64,000 nt of DNA, taken from NCBI GenBank assembly GCA_963625685.1, contig CAVFTR010000002.1:1-64000 (forward strand), given 5' to 3'. Position numbers and translations under genes: made by a program. This document shows, piece after piece, positions 24,697-33,761 of the stretch. A model generated the notes under the pieces. That model saw only the letters and a program-made list of their open reading frames with translations. It made no database searches and was not told the origin of the DNA. The stretch comes from F23-B02 sp963625685. Its GTDB lineage: Bacteria > Bacillota > Clostridia > Oscillospirales > Oscillospiraceae. Position 1 is the stretch's first letter, and every line of letters begins with the position of its first letter.

Positions 24697-25428
24697 TTGA
24701 AAAACAAAGTAGTAGAACTTGATCAGGCCGTAGCGGCCATTAAGGACGGACAGACTATTCTGTTTGGCGACTGGCACGGCGAGATCTCCGCGGAGGAGAT
24801 AATCACCGGCGTGATCGAAAAGGGCGTCAAGGATATCACCGCCGTCGGCGTCTCCGGCGGTATGCCCGATCAGGGCCTGGGCAGAATGATCGTTGCCCAT
24901 CAGGTAAAGAAGCTTCTGACCACTCACATAGGCCTCAATCCCATTGCCAAGGATCAGTATCTGGCCGGAGAGCTTGAGGTCGAATTCATCCCGCAGGGGA
25001 CCTTCACCGAGCGCATCCGCTGCGGCGGCTACGGACTCGGCGGCTGCCTTACCCCCACCGGCGTCGGAACGGCCGTCGCCGAGGGCAAGCAGGTGCTCAA
25101 TATAAACGGAAAGGACTATCTCCTTGAGCTGCCCATCCGCGGCGACGTGGCTCTTATAAAGGCCACCAAGGCCGACTGGGCCGGCAACATCCATTTCAAT
25201 AAGACCAGCGGCGCAATAAGCAACGTCATGGCCTTCGCGGCGGACACCGTCATCTGCGAGGTCGAGGAGCTTGTTGAGGTCGGCGAGCTCGATCCCGATG
25301 AGATCGACGTTCCCGCGCCCGTCGTTGATATGATCTATGTTCGCAAGGGCGAGAAGAAGCCCTTCTGCCCGATGTGGCAGAGAGCAATGGCAAAAGCAGC
25401 AGCAAAAGCAGCAGAAGGAGGAAAGTAA
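24697..25428 (+). CDS. Family I CoA-transferase subunit A
   Basis: 243 residues using a TTG start at 24697 after AAAGGTGG. The glycine-rich CoA-binding signature GGYGLGGCLTPTGVGT and GMPDQGLG place it in the AtoD/GctA group of alpha subunits. The tail is Ala/Lys rich. It works with subunit B to swap CoA between an acyl-CoA and a free acid such as acetate, saving ATP. The exact acid cannot be told. Confidence 0.9.
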   Translation: MKNKVVELDQAVAAIKDGQTILFGDWHGEISAEEIITGVIEKGVKDITAVGVSGGMPDQGLGRMIVAHQVKKLLTTHIGLNPIAKDQYLAGELEVEFIPQGTFTERIRCGGYGLGGCLTPTGVGTAVAEGKQVLNINGKDYLLELPIRGDVALIKATKADWAGNIHFNKTSGAISNVMAFAADTVICEVEELVEVGELDPDEIDVPAPVVDMIYVRKGEKKPFCPMWQRAMAKAAAKAAEGGK

Positions 25429-25429
25429 T

Positions 25430-26086
25430 ATGGCACTGACTGGACGTGCTCTTATAGCATCCCGCACCGCCAAGTTCTTTAAGGACGGCGACCTGGTCAA
25501 CCTCGGTATAGGCGTTCCCACCATGTGCGTCAACTACCTGCCCGAGGGCGTCGATCTCTGGCTCGAGGCCGAGATCGGAATAGTAGGCTGCGGCCCCTCT
25601 CCCAAATGGGAGGACGCCGACCCCGACTGCATCGACGCAGGCGGCCAGCCCACCACCATCGTCAAGGGCGGCAGCGTTGTTCCTCACGATATGTCCTTCG
25701 GCCTCATCCGCGGCGGCCATGTAGACGCCACAGTTCTGGGCACATTACAGGTCGACTGTGAGGGCAATATCGCAAACTGGATAATTCCCGGCAAGGTCGT
25801 CCCCGGCATGGGCGGAGCGATGGATCTGTGCGCCGGCGTGAAGAGGATAGTCGTCACCACCGACCATTGCGAAAAATCCGGCGCCTCCAAGATACTGAAA
25901 AAATGCACTCTGCCGCTGACCGGCGCAAAGTGCGTCACCGATATCGTCACAGAGCGCGCCTATTTTCAGGTAACGCCCGACGGCCTCCTGCTCAAGGAGA
26001 TCGCAGAGGGCTACACGGTCGACGATATCCGCGCCTGCACCGACGCCGATTTCACCGTTGCCGACGATCTTTGCGTAATGGAATAA
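25430..26086 (+). CDS. Family I CoA-transferase subunit B
   Basis: 218 residues. DLVNLGIGVPTMCVNYLPEG and WLEAEIGIVGCGP, with the catalytic Glu in the latter, then VVPGMGGAMDLCAGVKRIVV, all fit the AtoA/GctB type beta subunit. The catalytic Glu forms the covalent CoA thioester. It starts 2 bases after subunit A ends and is the last gene before a strong terminator. Confidence 0.92.
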   Translation: MALTGRALIASRTAKFFKDGDLVNLGIGVPTMCVNYLPEGVDLWLEAEIGIVGCGPSPKWEDADPDCIDAGGQPTTIVKGGSVVPHDMSFGLIRGGHVDATVLGTLQVDCEGNIANWIIPGKVVPGMGGAMDLCAGVKRIVVTTDHCEKSGASKILKKCTLPLTGAKCVTDIVTERAYFQVTPDGLLLKEIAEGYTVDDIRACTDADFTVADDLCVME

Positions 26087-26106
26087 AGCCCTCATAATAA
26101 TAAAAC

Positions 26107-26138
26107 AAAGCCCGTACCGGCAACCCGGTACGGGCTTT
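26107..26138. terminator. Bidirectional terminator between convergent operons
   Basis: AAAGCCCGTACCGG-CAAC-CCGGTACGGGCTTT, a 14-bp perfect stem between the CoA-transferase operon and the glycyl radical enzyme gene. Confidence 0.85.
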
Positions 26139-26148
26139 AGTATGCGCT

Positions 26149-29115
26149 TTACATGCTGTAGTCGGCTCTGCGGATCAGCTCGAGCTGGAGATCCTTGTTG
26201 AGCGTCGTGAAGTAGGCGTTGTAGCCGGAGATGCGGACCATGAGGTCGCGGTAGGAGTCGGGATCGGCCATCGCCGCGCGCATGGTGTCGCTTGAGACGA
26301 CGTTGAACTGCATCTGCATTCCGCCGAGAGCGACATAGGCGCGGGCGTACGAGGTCAGATGCTCGACGGTCTGCTCGTGGCTGTCGTTCGGGGAGGGGTT
26401 GACCTTGACGTTGAAGGCTATGTTGTTGTTCATGCTCAGCGGCTCGAGGCGGCTGACGTCCTTGATGTTGTCAAGCAGGCTCGGCGATGCGTTGGCCTCC
26501 GGAGTCAGGCCGGGGGTGAAGGGGAGCCCGGCGAGGCGGCCGGAGGGGAGAGCGCCCGCGAGCGTGCCGAAGGCTACGTGGTTTGACATGCTCCACCAGC
26601 CGGTGGTGTAATGCCCGCCGCGGAAATTCGTGTGAGCCCAGAAGATGTCGCGGGTGGCCTTGGTGACGCGGTTCGCCATCGCGACGGCCTCGTCGCTGCC
26701 GCCGCCGAAGCGCGGGACCTCGGTGAGTATCCTGCTGCGCATGGCCTCGTGACCCTCGAAATTGCTCTTGACGGCGGAGAAAAGCTCGCCGAGCGTATAC
26801 AGCTTACGGTCGTACACCAGCGTTTTAATGGCCATCAGAGAGTCGATGACGTCGGCAAGACCGATGCAGGCCGTGCCGGAGGAGTTATACTTCGCGCCGC
26901 CCTTGGTGCAGTCGAGCCCCTTCGTGATGCAGCCGTCGATCATGGCGCTCATGAGCGGCGTCGGACGCAGGACCGAGTGCGCCTCGCCCAGGTAGTTGTT
27001 ATACTCGCAGGTGAGCCCCGCCATGAAGGACAGCTGGGTTATGTAGGCCTTGAAGAAGTCGTCAAACTCCGCGAAGCTGTCCGCCTCGCCGGTCTTCGGG
27101 CCGAGATGCCAGCGCATCAGGGGGTGATATCCGTTGAACATGGCCATTTCAAAGGGCGCGACCATGCTGAACATCATGCAGTTGGTGTGCCCGAGATGCT
27201 TGCCGGATATGGTCGGCTCGACGCAGCCGGTGGCCGACCAGTCGAGCAGGTCGGCGTGCTCGTAATTGTGGTCTGCAAGCGAGGCCATGACCGCAAGGTC
27301 GTTGTGTATCGAGGGCGTCGCCGTCGTGTTGACGTTGACCTCGCACAGGCGGCGCAGATAGGTCAGCGAGTTCTTCTCGCTGTTATAGCGCGCGTTGACG
27401 TTCGGATCGCGCATGCTGAGCATCTCGGTGACCTTGAGGAAAACATAGGTCATGTCGTTGACCGCGTCCTCGCCCTCGGGAGTCACGCCGCCGAGCGTTA
27501 TCGCCTGGTCGGAGGAGCTGCCGCCGAAGAGATAGTTGCCGATATCGGGCGTGAGCGGGACGTGGTCCTGACAGTTTATGTAGAAGCAGCCGATGAGCTC
27601 GAGCGCGTGACGGACATATGCCTCGCGCTTGGCCTTGCTCCTGCATTTTGCCATATCGGCCTCGAAGTAGGGCTGGAGCCACTGGTCCATGCGGCCCAGG
27701 GAGAAGCCCGCGTTCGTGCTCTCCATATGCACGGCGACCCAGTGTATCCAGATGGCGTTGACGGCCTCGTCGAGCGTGCGCGCCGGGTATTCGGGCGAGT
27801 GCTCCACCGCGGCGGCTATCGTCTCGAGCTCCGCCCTGCGCTCCCGGTTGAGCTCAAGGCCGGCCTCGTACCTTGCCTGCTGCGCAAGATGCCTCGCGTA
27901 GCTGATAACGCCCTCGTAGCAGTCTATCATGGCGTGCAGCTCGTCCTTTTTCGACTGCGGCGCATCCGCGTCGCGCTCAAGCTCGGCCTCTATCTCGGCG
28001 ATTATGCCGCGCAGACCCAGTCTCAGGAGCTTGGGATAGTCGAGTATCGTGTGCGACAGCGCGACGTTTTTCCACAGAAACGCCGCCGCCCAGCGCTCGT
28101 CGAGCTTCTGGCAGGTGGGCTCATGATATTTGTCGCGGACATACTCGCGCATGTTGCGGTGTATCCAGAAGGGAAAGATATCGTTGTTGAGCCTGTGTAT
28201 CTCATCCTCGGACAGCGGCGCGTAGGGGTTGAGCATGCGGTCCTGCACCGTCAGCAGCTCGCCCCAGAATATAAGGCCGATCGCGTCGGGGTAGACAGGC
28301 ACGCCTATCTCCTTGGTGGTCGTCGTGCCCGCGATAAGATTTCCCTTGCGGATGATGGGGCGGCGGTGCTCCATCAGATAGCGGAAGGCCTTGCCCTGAC
28401 GCAGCTCGGGCACCCAGGGGGTGCCGTCCCTGTGCATCTCAAAGCCGTTTTCACGGAAGAAATCGGTGAGAAGCCCCGCGCGCTCGGTGCATACGGCGGG
28501 AGCGGCGGTGTGGTGGATATCCAGATAGCTTTTAAGACGCGGGAAGTCCTCGAGGGCGTAGGAGCTCAGATACGGATCGTCCTTGAGGCAGTGTACGCCC
28601 GGATCGACGCTTTCGCAGTGCATGAACTCCTTGCGCGGCCTTTTGCCGGCGGGAGCCTTCGCATCGGACATGGTCCTGCCGAACTCCTCGCGCTCCTTTT
28701 TCTGAAGCTGCATCTGCTGTATCTGCTTATCCTTCATCATGACGGAGATGAGCAGGTTGAAAAACTCAAGATACGCCATATTGCCGCTGCTGGACATCTT
28801 GTTCTTGAGCATGAGGTTGAGCACCTCGTTGGGAGGCAGCGTCGCCAGCTGCGCGAGCACGCCCGTGTCCTGAAGGACCAGCAGGGTGTTCACGCCGTCG
28901 ACGCTCCCGCTGACGCTGCCTCTGCCGTCCATGAAGCGGATGCTCTGCTTTACGCTCCCGTCCTCGGTCGTGAGCCCGATGGCAAAGTTCATCCAGCCGT
29001 CTGCGGTCTTGAGGTAGGCCTGCTTTTCCTTGTCATAGGTAAACACCTTGGCCATGAATTGCAGGACCACATGCGCAAGAGTGTTTGCGACCTTTCCGGT
29101 CATTTTTTCAGTCAT
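26149..29115 (-). CDS. Glycyl radical enzyme with N-terminal SCP2-like domain
   Basis: 988 residues, about 150 longer than usual. Residues 1-150 resemble an SCP2 sterol-carrier fold (VDGVNTLLVLQDTGVLAQLA; LKNKMSSSGNMAYLEFFNLL). The rest is a glycyl radical enzyme: the thiyl Cys and base Glu are in WSATGCVEPTISG (about residue 640), and the radical Gly in VRISGYNAYF near the end. Cys-x-Glu is the pattern of dehydratases, choline lyase and isethionate sulfite-lyase, not of pyruvate formate-lyase. ATG at 29115 follows AAGGAGAG. It follows its activase in an operon whose promoter shares an operator with the sulfoquinovose genes. The substrate is unknown. Confidence 0.85.
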   Translation of the reverse strand: MTEKMTGKVANTLAHVVLQFMAKVFTYDKEKQAYLKTADGWMNFAIGLTTEDGSVKQSIRFMDGRGSVSGSVDGVNTLLVLQDTGVLAQLATLPPNEVLNLMLKNKMSSSGNMAYLEFFNLLISVMMKDKQIQQMQLQKKEREEFGRTMSDAKAPAGKRPRKEFMHCESVDPGVHCLKDDPYLSSYALEDFPRLKSYLDIHHTAAPAVCTERAGLLTDFFRENGFEMHRDGTPWVPELRQGKAFRYLMEHRRPIIRKGNLIAGTTTTKEIGVPVYPDAIGLIFWGELLTVQDRMLNPYAPLSEDEIHRLNNDIFPFWIHRNMREYVRDKYHEPTCQKLDERWAAAFLWKNVALSHTILDYPKLLRLGLRGIIAEIEAELERDADAPQSKKDELHAMIDCYEGVISYARHLAQQARYEAGLELNRERRAELETIAAAVEHSPEYPARTLDEAVNAIWIHWVAVHMESTNAGFSLGRMDQWLQPYFEADMAKCRSKAKREAYVRHALELIGCFYINCQDHVPLTPDIGNYLFGGSSSDQAITLGGVTPEGEDAVNDMTYVFLKVTEMLSMRDPNVNARYNSEKNSLTYLRRLCEVNVNTTATPSIHNDLAVMASLADHNYEHADLLDWSATGCVEPTISGKHLGHTNCMMFSMVAPFEMAMFNGYHPLMRWHLGPKTGEADSFAEFDDFFKAYITQLSFMAGLTCEYNNYLGEAHSVLRPTPLMSAMIDGCITKGLDCTKGGAKYNSSGTACIGLADVIDSLMAIKTLVYDRKLYTLGELFSAVKSNFEGHEAMRSRILTEVPRFGGGSDEAVAMANRVTKATRDIFWAHTNFRGGHYTTGWWSMSNHVAFGTLAGALPSGRLAGLPFTPGLTPEANASPSLLDNIKDVSRLEPLSMNNNIAFNVKVNPSPNDSHEQTVEHLTSYARAYVALGGMQMQFNVVSSDTMRAAMADPDSYRDLMVRISGYNAYFTTLNKDLQLELIRRADYSM

Positions 29116-29128
29116 CTGTTCACTCTCC

Positions 29129-30040
29129 TTAGCAAATAATATTTTTATCTGAAAAAATTTTCTTCGCCTTATCAAGCTGCTCGCGCGGCTGGAAGCCGTC
29201 GGCGCCCCTGAGCTCGTCGCAGAGCGTGAGCCCCAGCTTGTCGTTTTTCGGATACCATGTCGGATTGTACGCTAAAAGCTGCGCCCTTTCCACGCCGAGC
29301 CGCGAGAGGAACGCGGCTATCTCAGAGAGGTTCTCCTCCGTATCCGTTATGCCGGGTATGAGCGGCGTGCGCGGCAGAAAGCTGTAGCCCAGGCGCTCTC
29401 TGGAGCTCCACATCCGGCGGATGTTTTCAAGGATGCGGTCGTTGTACACGCCGCAGTATCTCCTGTGCTTTTCGCGGTCGAGTATCTTCACGTCGCAGAA
29501 GATATCGTCTACATAGGGCAGAAGCTGCTCCTCGGCGCGCTCCCAGTCAAACTGCCCGCAGGTCTCCAGCAGCACCCTGACTCCGGCCTCGTGCAGCCTT
29601 CGGGCCAGCTCGCCGACCCACTCGGTACACAGCGTGGCCTCGCCGCCCGAGAGCGTGACTCCGCCGCCGGACACGTCGTAAAAGGGCTTGTCAGACATGA
29701 GCTTTTCAAACAGCTCGTCGTGCGTCATCCGCCTTCCGACCCGCGTTATCGCCTTGGCCGGGCAGACCTCCGTGCAGGCAAAGCAGAGCGTGCAGCGGCT
29801 CCTGTCAACGTAATGCGGATCGCGCAGGTCGAGAGCGCCAGCCTTACAGACCCCGCGGCAGCTGCCGCAGTTTATGCAGGCCGCGGCATCGAAGGACAGC
29901 TCCGCCTCAATGCGCTTGCTTTCGGGATTGTGACACCATACGCAGCTGAGCGGGCAGCCCTTGAAGAATACGGCCGAGCGTATCCCCGGCCCGTCGTCCA
30001 GGGAATTGCCCTTTATATCGAGAACCAGCGGAACGAGCAT
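29129..30040 (-). CDS. Glycyl radical enzyme activase (radical SAM)
   Basis: 303 residues. The radical SAM cluster motif is KGCPLSCVWCHNPES (near residue 28). Two ferredoxin-type Cys clusters follow: CINCGSCRGVC and CTLCFACTEVCPAKA. Then come VTLSGGEATLC and the SAM-binding barrel. This is the long form of activase with extra Fe-S clusters, as in those for choline lyase and diol dehydratases. It makes the glycine radical in the enzyme encoded 13 bases downstream. ATG at 30040 follows AGGAGG; the longer frame is not needed. Confidence 0.93.
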   Translation of the reverse strand: MLVPLVLDIKGNSLDDGPGIRSAVFFKGCPLSCVWCHNPESKRIEAELSFDAAACINCGSCRGVCKAGALDLRDPHYVDRSRCTLCFACTEVCPAKAITRVGRRMTHDELFEKLMSDKPFYDVSGGGVTLSGGEATLCTEWVGELARRLHEAGVRVLLETCGQFDWERAEEQLLPYVDDIFCDVKILDREKHRRYCGVYNDRILENIRRMWSSRERLGYSFLPRTPLIPGITDTEENLSEIAAFLSRLGVERAQLLAYNPTWYPKNDKLGLTLCDELRGADGFQPREQLDKAKKIFSDKNIIC

Positions 30041-30109
30041 GATTACCTCCTGAGGGCTTGATAAAACGCCGAAAAAATGCCGAGGCAGATAAAGTGCTCC
30101 CGGACATTG

Positions 30110-30260
30110 AAACTCTTTTAACAAATTTATTATAACAGAAAACGGCGTTTTGTAAAGGCTGTTGTCCGCATTTATAACGCCGCTTTTACAGCTTGATTAT
30201 TTTACGCTGTTAAAAAATTGCCCGTACATTCTTGACACGGACATACCGAGCCCTTAATAT
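30110..30260. promoter_or_regulatory. Divergent control region between radical enzyme and sulfoquinovosidase operons
   Basis: Minus strand: TTTACA (plus 30151-30156), 16 bases, TATAAT (plus 30129-30134), with the 15-mer AAACTCTTTTAACAA (30110-30124) just after the -10. Plus strand: TTGACA (30232-30237), 17 bases, TAATAT (30255-30260), with GCTGTTAAAAAATTG (30207-30221) upstream. The same 15-mer occurs exactly at 35120-35134. Confidence 0.7.
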
Positions 30261-30306
30261 AGAGGTATACATTCGGAACGATATTATTCAGGGAGGGATA
30301 GGATAT

Positions 30307-32283
30307 ATGCTGACGACCCAAGCCGACGGCGGCTGGACGCTGCTGTACGACGGACAGGTGCTCGTATCGCACTCTGCCGGCGCGCCCTTTGCCGTCGCCG
30401 TCCGGCAGGAAAAAAGCTATGAAAGCTCGCGCGGCACGGTGAAGACGACGGTCACGGAGGCCGAGCGCATAGCGCTTACGGAGCTTGAGGAGACGGACAG
30501 GACTCTCAGGTTCTCCTCGCAGGGACACAGCCTGCGCGTTGAATACGAGGAGATAAGCGGCGGCGCCGAGCTGCGCTTTTGCGGAGAGCCCGGCTGGTCC
30601 TACGAGCTGCGCCTGCCTGCGGCCGCGGGCGAGGCGGTCTTCGGCGGCGGCGAGCAGTACCGCAAGGTGAACCTGCGCGGCGAGACGGTGGTAAACTTCG
30701 TCTCCGAGCACATCAAGGCCTCAACGATAGTTGAAAAGGCGCTGCTTCCGGCGTCGGTCTACCGCGTGAAGGAACATTCTCAGATAGGCAGCTATGCACC
30801 CATGCCGGTCTTCGTCACCGACCGCAAGCGCTTTATCGCCTTTGATACCGACTGCGACGGACGGGCCGTATTCGGCCAGGACGGATATCTCTTCGCCTTC
30901 GATTCCTGCCCGCGCTCGCTCAGGCTCCAGACGGGAGAGAGCTTCCGGCAGCTCGCGGCCTTCGCGGCCGGCAATGTGAAAAACAGACAGTATATCCCCG
31001 ACTGGTGCATGGACGGCATGATCCTCGGCATACAGGGCGGCACGCGGACGATACTTGAAAAGACCTTCGCCATGCTCGACGCGGGCGCAAGGATCTGCGG
31101 CGTCTGGAGCCAGGACTGGTCGGGCGAGAACCGCACGGTCATGGGCAAGCAGGTCTGGTGGAACTGGGAGGCCGACGGGAAGCTCTATCCCGATCTCGCG
31201 GGCGCGATAAAGAAGCTGCGCGGGCGGGGAGTGCGCTTTCTTGCGTATATAAACCCTTACCTCGTCAAGGGCAGCCGCCTGTACGAGCACTGCGCCGGGG
31301 CGGGCTACCTCATCCGCCGCCGCAGCGGCGAGATATACCACATAAAATCGACGACCTTTGACGCGGGCATGCTCGACCTAACCAATCCCGAGGCCGTGCG
31401 CTTTATAAAGGACGTTCTCATCAAAAAGAATATGCTCGATCTCGGCGTATCCGGCTGGATGGCCGACTTCGGCGAGTATCTGCCGGTCGACTGCGTCCTG
31501 CACGACGGTGACCCGGCGCTGCTGCACAACAGATGGCCGGTGCTCTGGGCAAAGCTCAACCGCGAGGCCATCGAGGAATACGGCGCGCAGGACGTCATGT
31601 TCTTCACCCGCTCGGGCTATCTCGGCATCCAGGAGCATGCGCCCATACTCTGGAACGGGGACCAGCACACGGACTATACGCATGACTACGGCCTGCCCTG
31701 CATAATGCCGGCCTGCTTCTCGCTCGGCTTTTCGGGCGTCACCATGCTGCACTGGGATATCGGGGGCTTTTTCTCATTCGGAAAGCTCAGACGCGACGAC
31801 GAGCTGTTCACGCGCTGGCTCGAGGCGGGAACGTTCTCGCTCCTGATGCGCAGCCACGAATCCATACGCCCGTGGGCAAACAGCCAGTTCGACGCGCCAG
31901 GCGTCCTGCCGCACACCGTTGCGCTCACCAATGTTCACGCGGCGCTCAAGCCCTATATAAAAAAGTGCGTCGAGGACGCGCAGCGCGGCATACCGGCCAT
32001 ACGCCCGGACTTCTGGGAGGAGGGGCGCTATTCGGCCAGCCGCGACGGGTATTCGTACTTTTTCGGCGACGATATGTTCGTCGCGCCCGTCATAGAAAAG
32101 GGCGCCGTGCTGCGCCGGGTGTGTCTGCCGGCCGGTAAGTGGCTGCATTTCTGGAGCGGGGAGCCGTACCGCGGCGGATACGCCTACAACGTCTCCGCGC
32201 CGCTCGGACGTCCGGCGGTATTCTACCGTGAAAACAGCGAGTTTGCCGAGGTGTTCAGGACCGCGGCGGGCCGCACGGAATAA
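30307..32283 (+). CDS. yihQ: Sulfoquinovosidase (GH31, YihQ-type)
   Basis: 658 residues of glycoside hydrolase family 31. Features specific to sulfoquinovosidases are visible: VWSQDWSGENRTVMGKQ (substrate Arg and Trp region), WMADFGEYLP with the catalytic nucleophile Asp, and ILWNGDQ with the acid/base Asp. It would release sulfoquinovose from plant/algal sulfolipid head-group glycosides in the cytoplasm; no signal peptide is seen. ATG at 30307 follows GGGAGGG. It is followed after 21 bases by its importer. Confidence 0.88.
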   Translation: MLTTQADGGWTLLYDGQVLVSHSAGAPFAVAVRQEKSYESSRGTVKTTVTEAERIALTELEETDRTLRFSSQGHSLRVEYEEISGGAELRFCGEPGWSYELRLPAAAGEAVFGGGEQYRKVNLRGETVVNFVSEHIKASTIVEKALLPASVYRVKEHSQIGSYAPMPVFVTDRKRFIAFDTDCDGRAVFGQDGYLFAFDSCPRSLRLQTGESFRQLAAFAAGNVKNRQYIPDWCMDGMILGIQGGTRTILEKTFAMLDAGARICGVWSQDWSGENRTVMGKQVWWNWEADGKLYPDLAGAIKKLRGRGVRFLAYINPYLVKGSRLYEHCAGAGYLIRRRSGEIYHIKSTTFDAGMLDLTNPEAVRFIKDVLIKKNMLDLGVSGWMADFGEYLPVDCVLHDGDPALLHNRWPVLWAKLNREAIEEYGAQDVMFFTRSGYLGIQEHAPILWNGDQHTDYTHDYGLPCIMPACFSLGFSGVTMLHWDIGGFFSFGKLRRDDELFTRWLEAGTFSLLMRSHESIRPWANSQFDAPGVLPHTVALTNVHAALKPYIKKCVEDAQRGIPAIRPDFWEEGRYSASRDGYSYFFGDDMFVAPVIEKGAVLRRVCLPAGKWLHFWSGEPYRGGYAYNVSAPLGRPAVFYRENSEFAEVFRTAAGRTE

Positions 32284-32304
32284 ATAAAACAAGGAGAACG
32301 ATCG

Positions 32305-33714
32305 ATGGAAGAAAGCTATATTTCCCGTACCAGCGGCATAGGCACACGGGACAAGATAGGCTACGCCATGGGCGACCTCGGCTCGCTGCTGGTGTTCGGC
32401 CTCGTGCAGAGCGTTCTGCAGAAGTACTACACGGACGTGCTCGGCATAGGCGTTGTGAGCATCATGATAATGTTCGTCATCGCCCGTATCTGGGACGCGA
32501 TCAACGACCCCATCTGGGGACGCATAATAGACAGGCTCCAGCCCGCGCCCGACGGCCGCTACCGCCGCTGGCTCAAGACGCTGGCGATACCGGTCGCGCT
32601 GTCGGCGGTGCTGATGTTCGTGAAGATCCCGGGCCTGAGCCAGGGAGGATACCTCGCCTACGCCTATGTGACGTACATCCTTTTCGGCATGCTCTATACG
32701 GGCATAAATATCCCCTACGGCTCGCTGGCGCAGGTCATCACCTCCGATGACCGCGAGCGCTCGTCGCTGTCGGTGTTCCGCTCGATAGGCTCGACCTTCG
32801 GCGCGATGCCCGCGATGCTGCTGATAAGCTTCTGCTATGTCAAAAGCGCCAGCGGCGTTTCCGTCATGAGCTACAACAAGATACTCGTCGGAACGGTCAT
32901 GATCGCCGCCGTGTCCGTCCTCGCCTTCATGCTCTGCTACCGATGGACGACAGAGCGCGTTCCCACGAAGCCCGCGCCCAAGGAAAAGGGCCAGACCTGG
33001 AAGGTCATAAAGATATTGCTGCACAGCCGCCCGTACATGGCGGTGTGCCTTGTCGGCATGCTGTTTCTCGCGGCGCAGATGTTCAGCCAGAGCTATAACA
33101 CCTATCTGTTCAACTACTACTTCAACGCCCCTGCGCTGTCGATGATGCCGACGGTGTGCCAGTACCTGCCTGTCGCCGTGATAATGCTCTTTGCCGGTAG
33201 GCTCGGCGTGCGCTACGGCCGCCGCGAGGTCTGCGCCTACGGCATGCTCATGGCGGGCGTGTGCAATCTCGCGCTGTATCTGATAGGCGGCACGAACGTG
33301 TGGATATTCCTCGCCGTGTGCCTGCTGTCGGGCATAGGCAACGCGTTTATATTCCTGCTGGTCTGGGCCATCGCGACGGACGCCATCGACTACAACGAGA
33401 TAAACTACGGCCTGCATGACGAGGCGACGAGCTACGCCTTCTTCACCTTCATGCGCAAGCTCGGCCAAACCATCGCCGCGATACTCGTCAACATGGCGCT
33501 GCTGCGCATCGGCTATACCGATAATGTCCTCAACACGGCAAACATCACCGACGGCACGCTGAACATGATGTTCACCGACTCCGTGCTCATTCCGGCGGTG
33601 CTGTACTTCCTCATTTTCGTGATACTGCGCTTTATGTATCCTCTCGGCAAGAAGAAGATAGACGAGCTGCGCGCGGAAAAGGAAAAGCTCCTCGGCCGCC
33701 TCGCGCAGGATTAA
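32305..33714 (+). CDS. GPH-family sugar/cation symporter (probable sulfoquinovose or glycoside importer)
   Basis: 469 residues, 12 membrane helices, major facilitator superfamily of the glycoside-pentoside-hexuronide type. DKIGYAMGDLGSLLVFGL opens the first helix, IARIWDAINDPIWG is the GPH loop motif, and SLSVFRSIGSTFGA follows. YihO and YihP, the sulfoquinovose-locus importers of E. coli, are in this family. Its substrate is inferred from the neighbouring sulfoquinovosidase. AAGGAG precedes the start. Confidence 0.82.
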   Translation: MEESYISRTSGIGTRDKIGYAMGDLGSLLVFGLVQSVLQKYYTDVLGIGVVSIMIMFVIARIWDAINDPIWGRIIDRLQPAPDGRYRRWLKTLAIPVALSAVLMFVKIPGLSQGGYLAYAYVTYILFGMLYTGINIPYGSLAQVITSDDRERSSLSVFRSIGSTFGAMPAMLLISFCYVKSASGVSVMSYNKILVGTVMIAAVSVLAFMLCYRWTTERVPTKPAPKEKGQTWKVIKILLHSRPYMAVCLVGMLFLAAQMFSQSYNTYLFNYYFNAPALSMMPTVCQYLPVAVIMLFAGRLGVRYGRREVCAYGMLMAGVCNLALYLIGGTNVWIFLAVCLLSGIGNAFIFLLVWAIATDAIDYNEINYGLHDEATSYAFFTFMRKLGQTIAAILVNMALLRIGYTDNVLNTANITDGTLNMMFTDSVLIPAVLYFLIFVILRFMYPLGKKKIDELRAEKEKLLGRLAQD

Positions 33715-33722
33715 ATAAGCAT

Positions 33723-33755
33723 AAAAAATCTCCGGTCAGAGACCGGAGATTTTTT
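33723..33755. terminator. Bidirectional terminator
   Basis: AAAAAATCTCCGGTC-AGA-GACCGGAGATTTTTT between the convergent importer and isomerase genes; 15-bp perfect stem. Confidence 0.9.
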
Positions 33756-33761
33756 GCACTG

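Noticed and set aside
26149..29115. Pyruvate formate-lyase
   Set aside because: The active site has a single Cys followed by Val-Glu-Pro, not the paired Cys of pyruvate formate-lyase.
26611..29139. 842-codon plus-strand frame opposite the glycyl radical enzyme
   Set aside because: Shadow frame of a GC-rich gene; no domain pattern and no ribosome binding site.
31774..33468. 564-codon minus-strand frame over the sulfoquinovosidase/importer genes
   Set aside because: Shadow of two well-supported plus-strand genes; His/Arg-rich composition typical of antisense frames.
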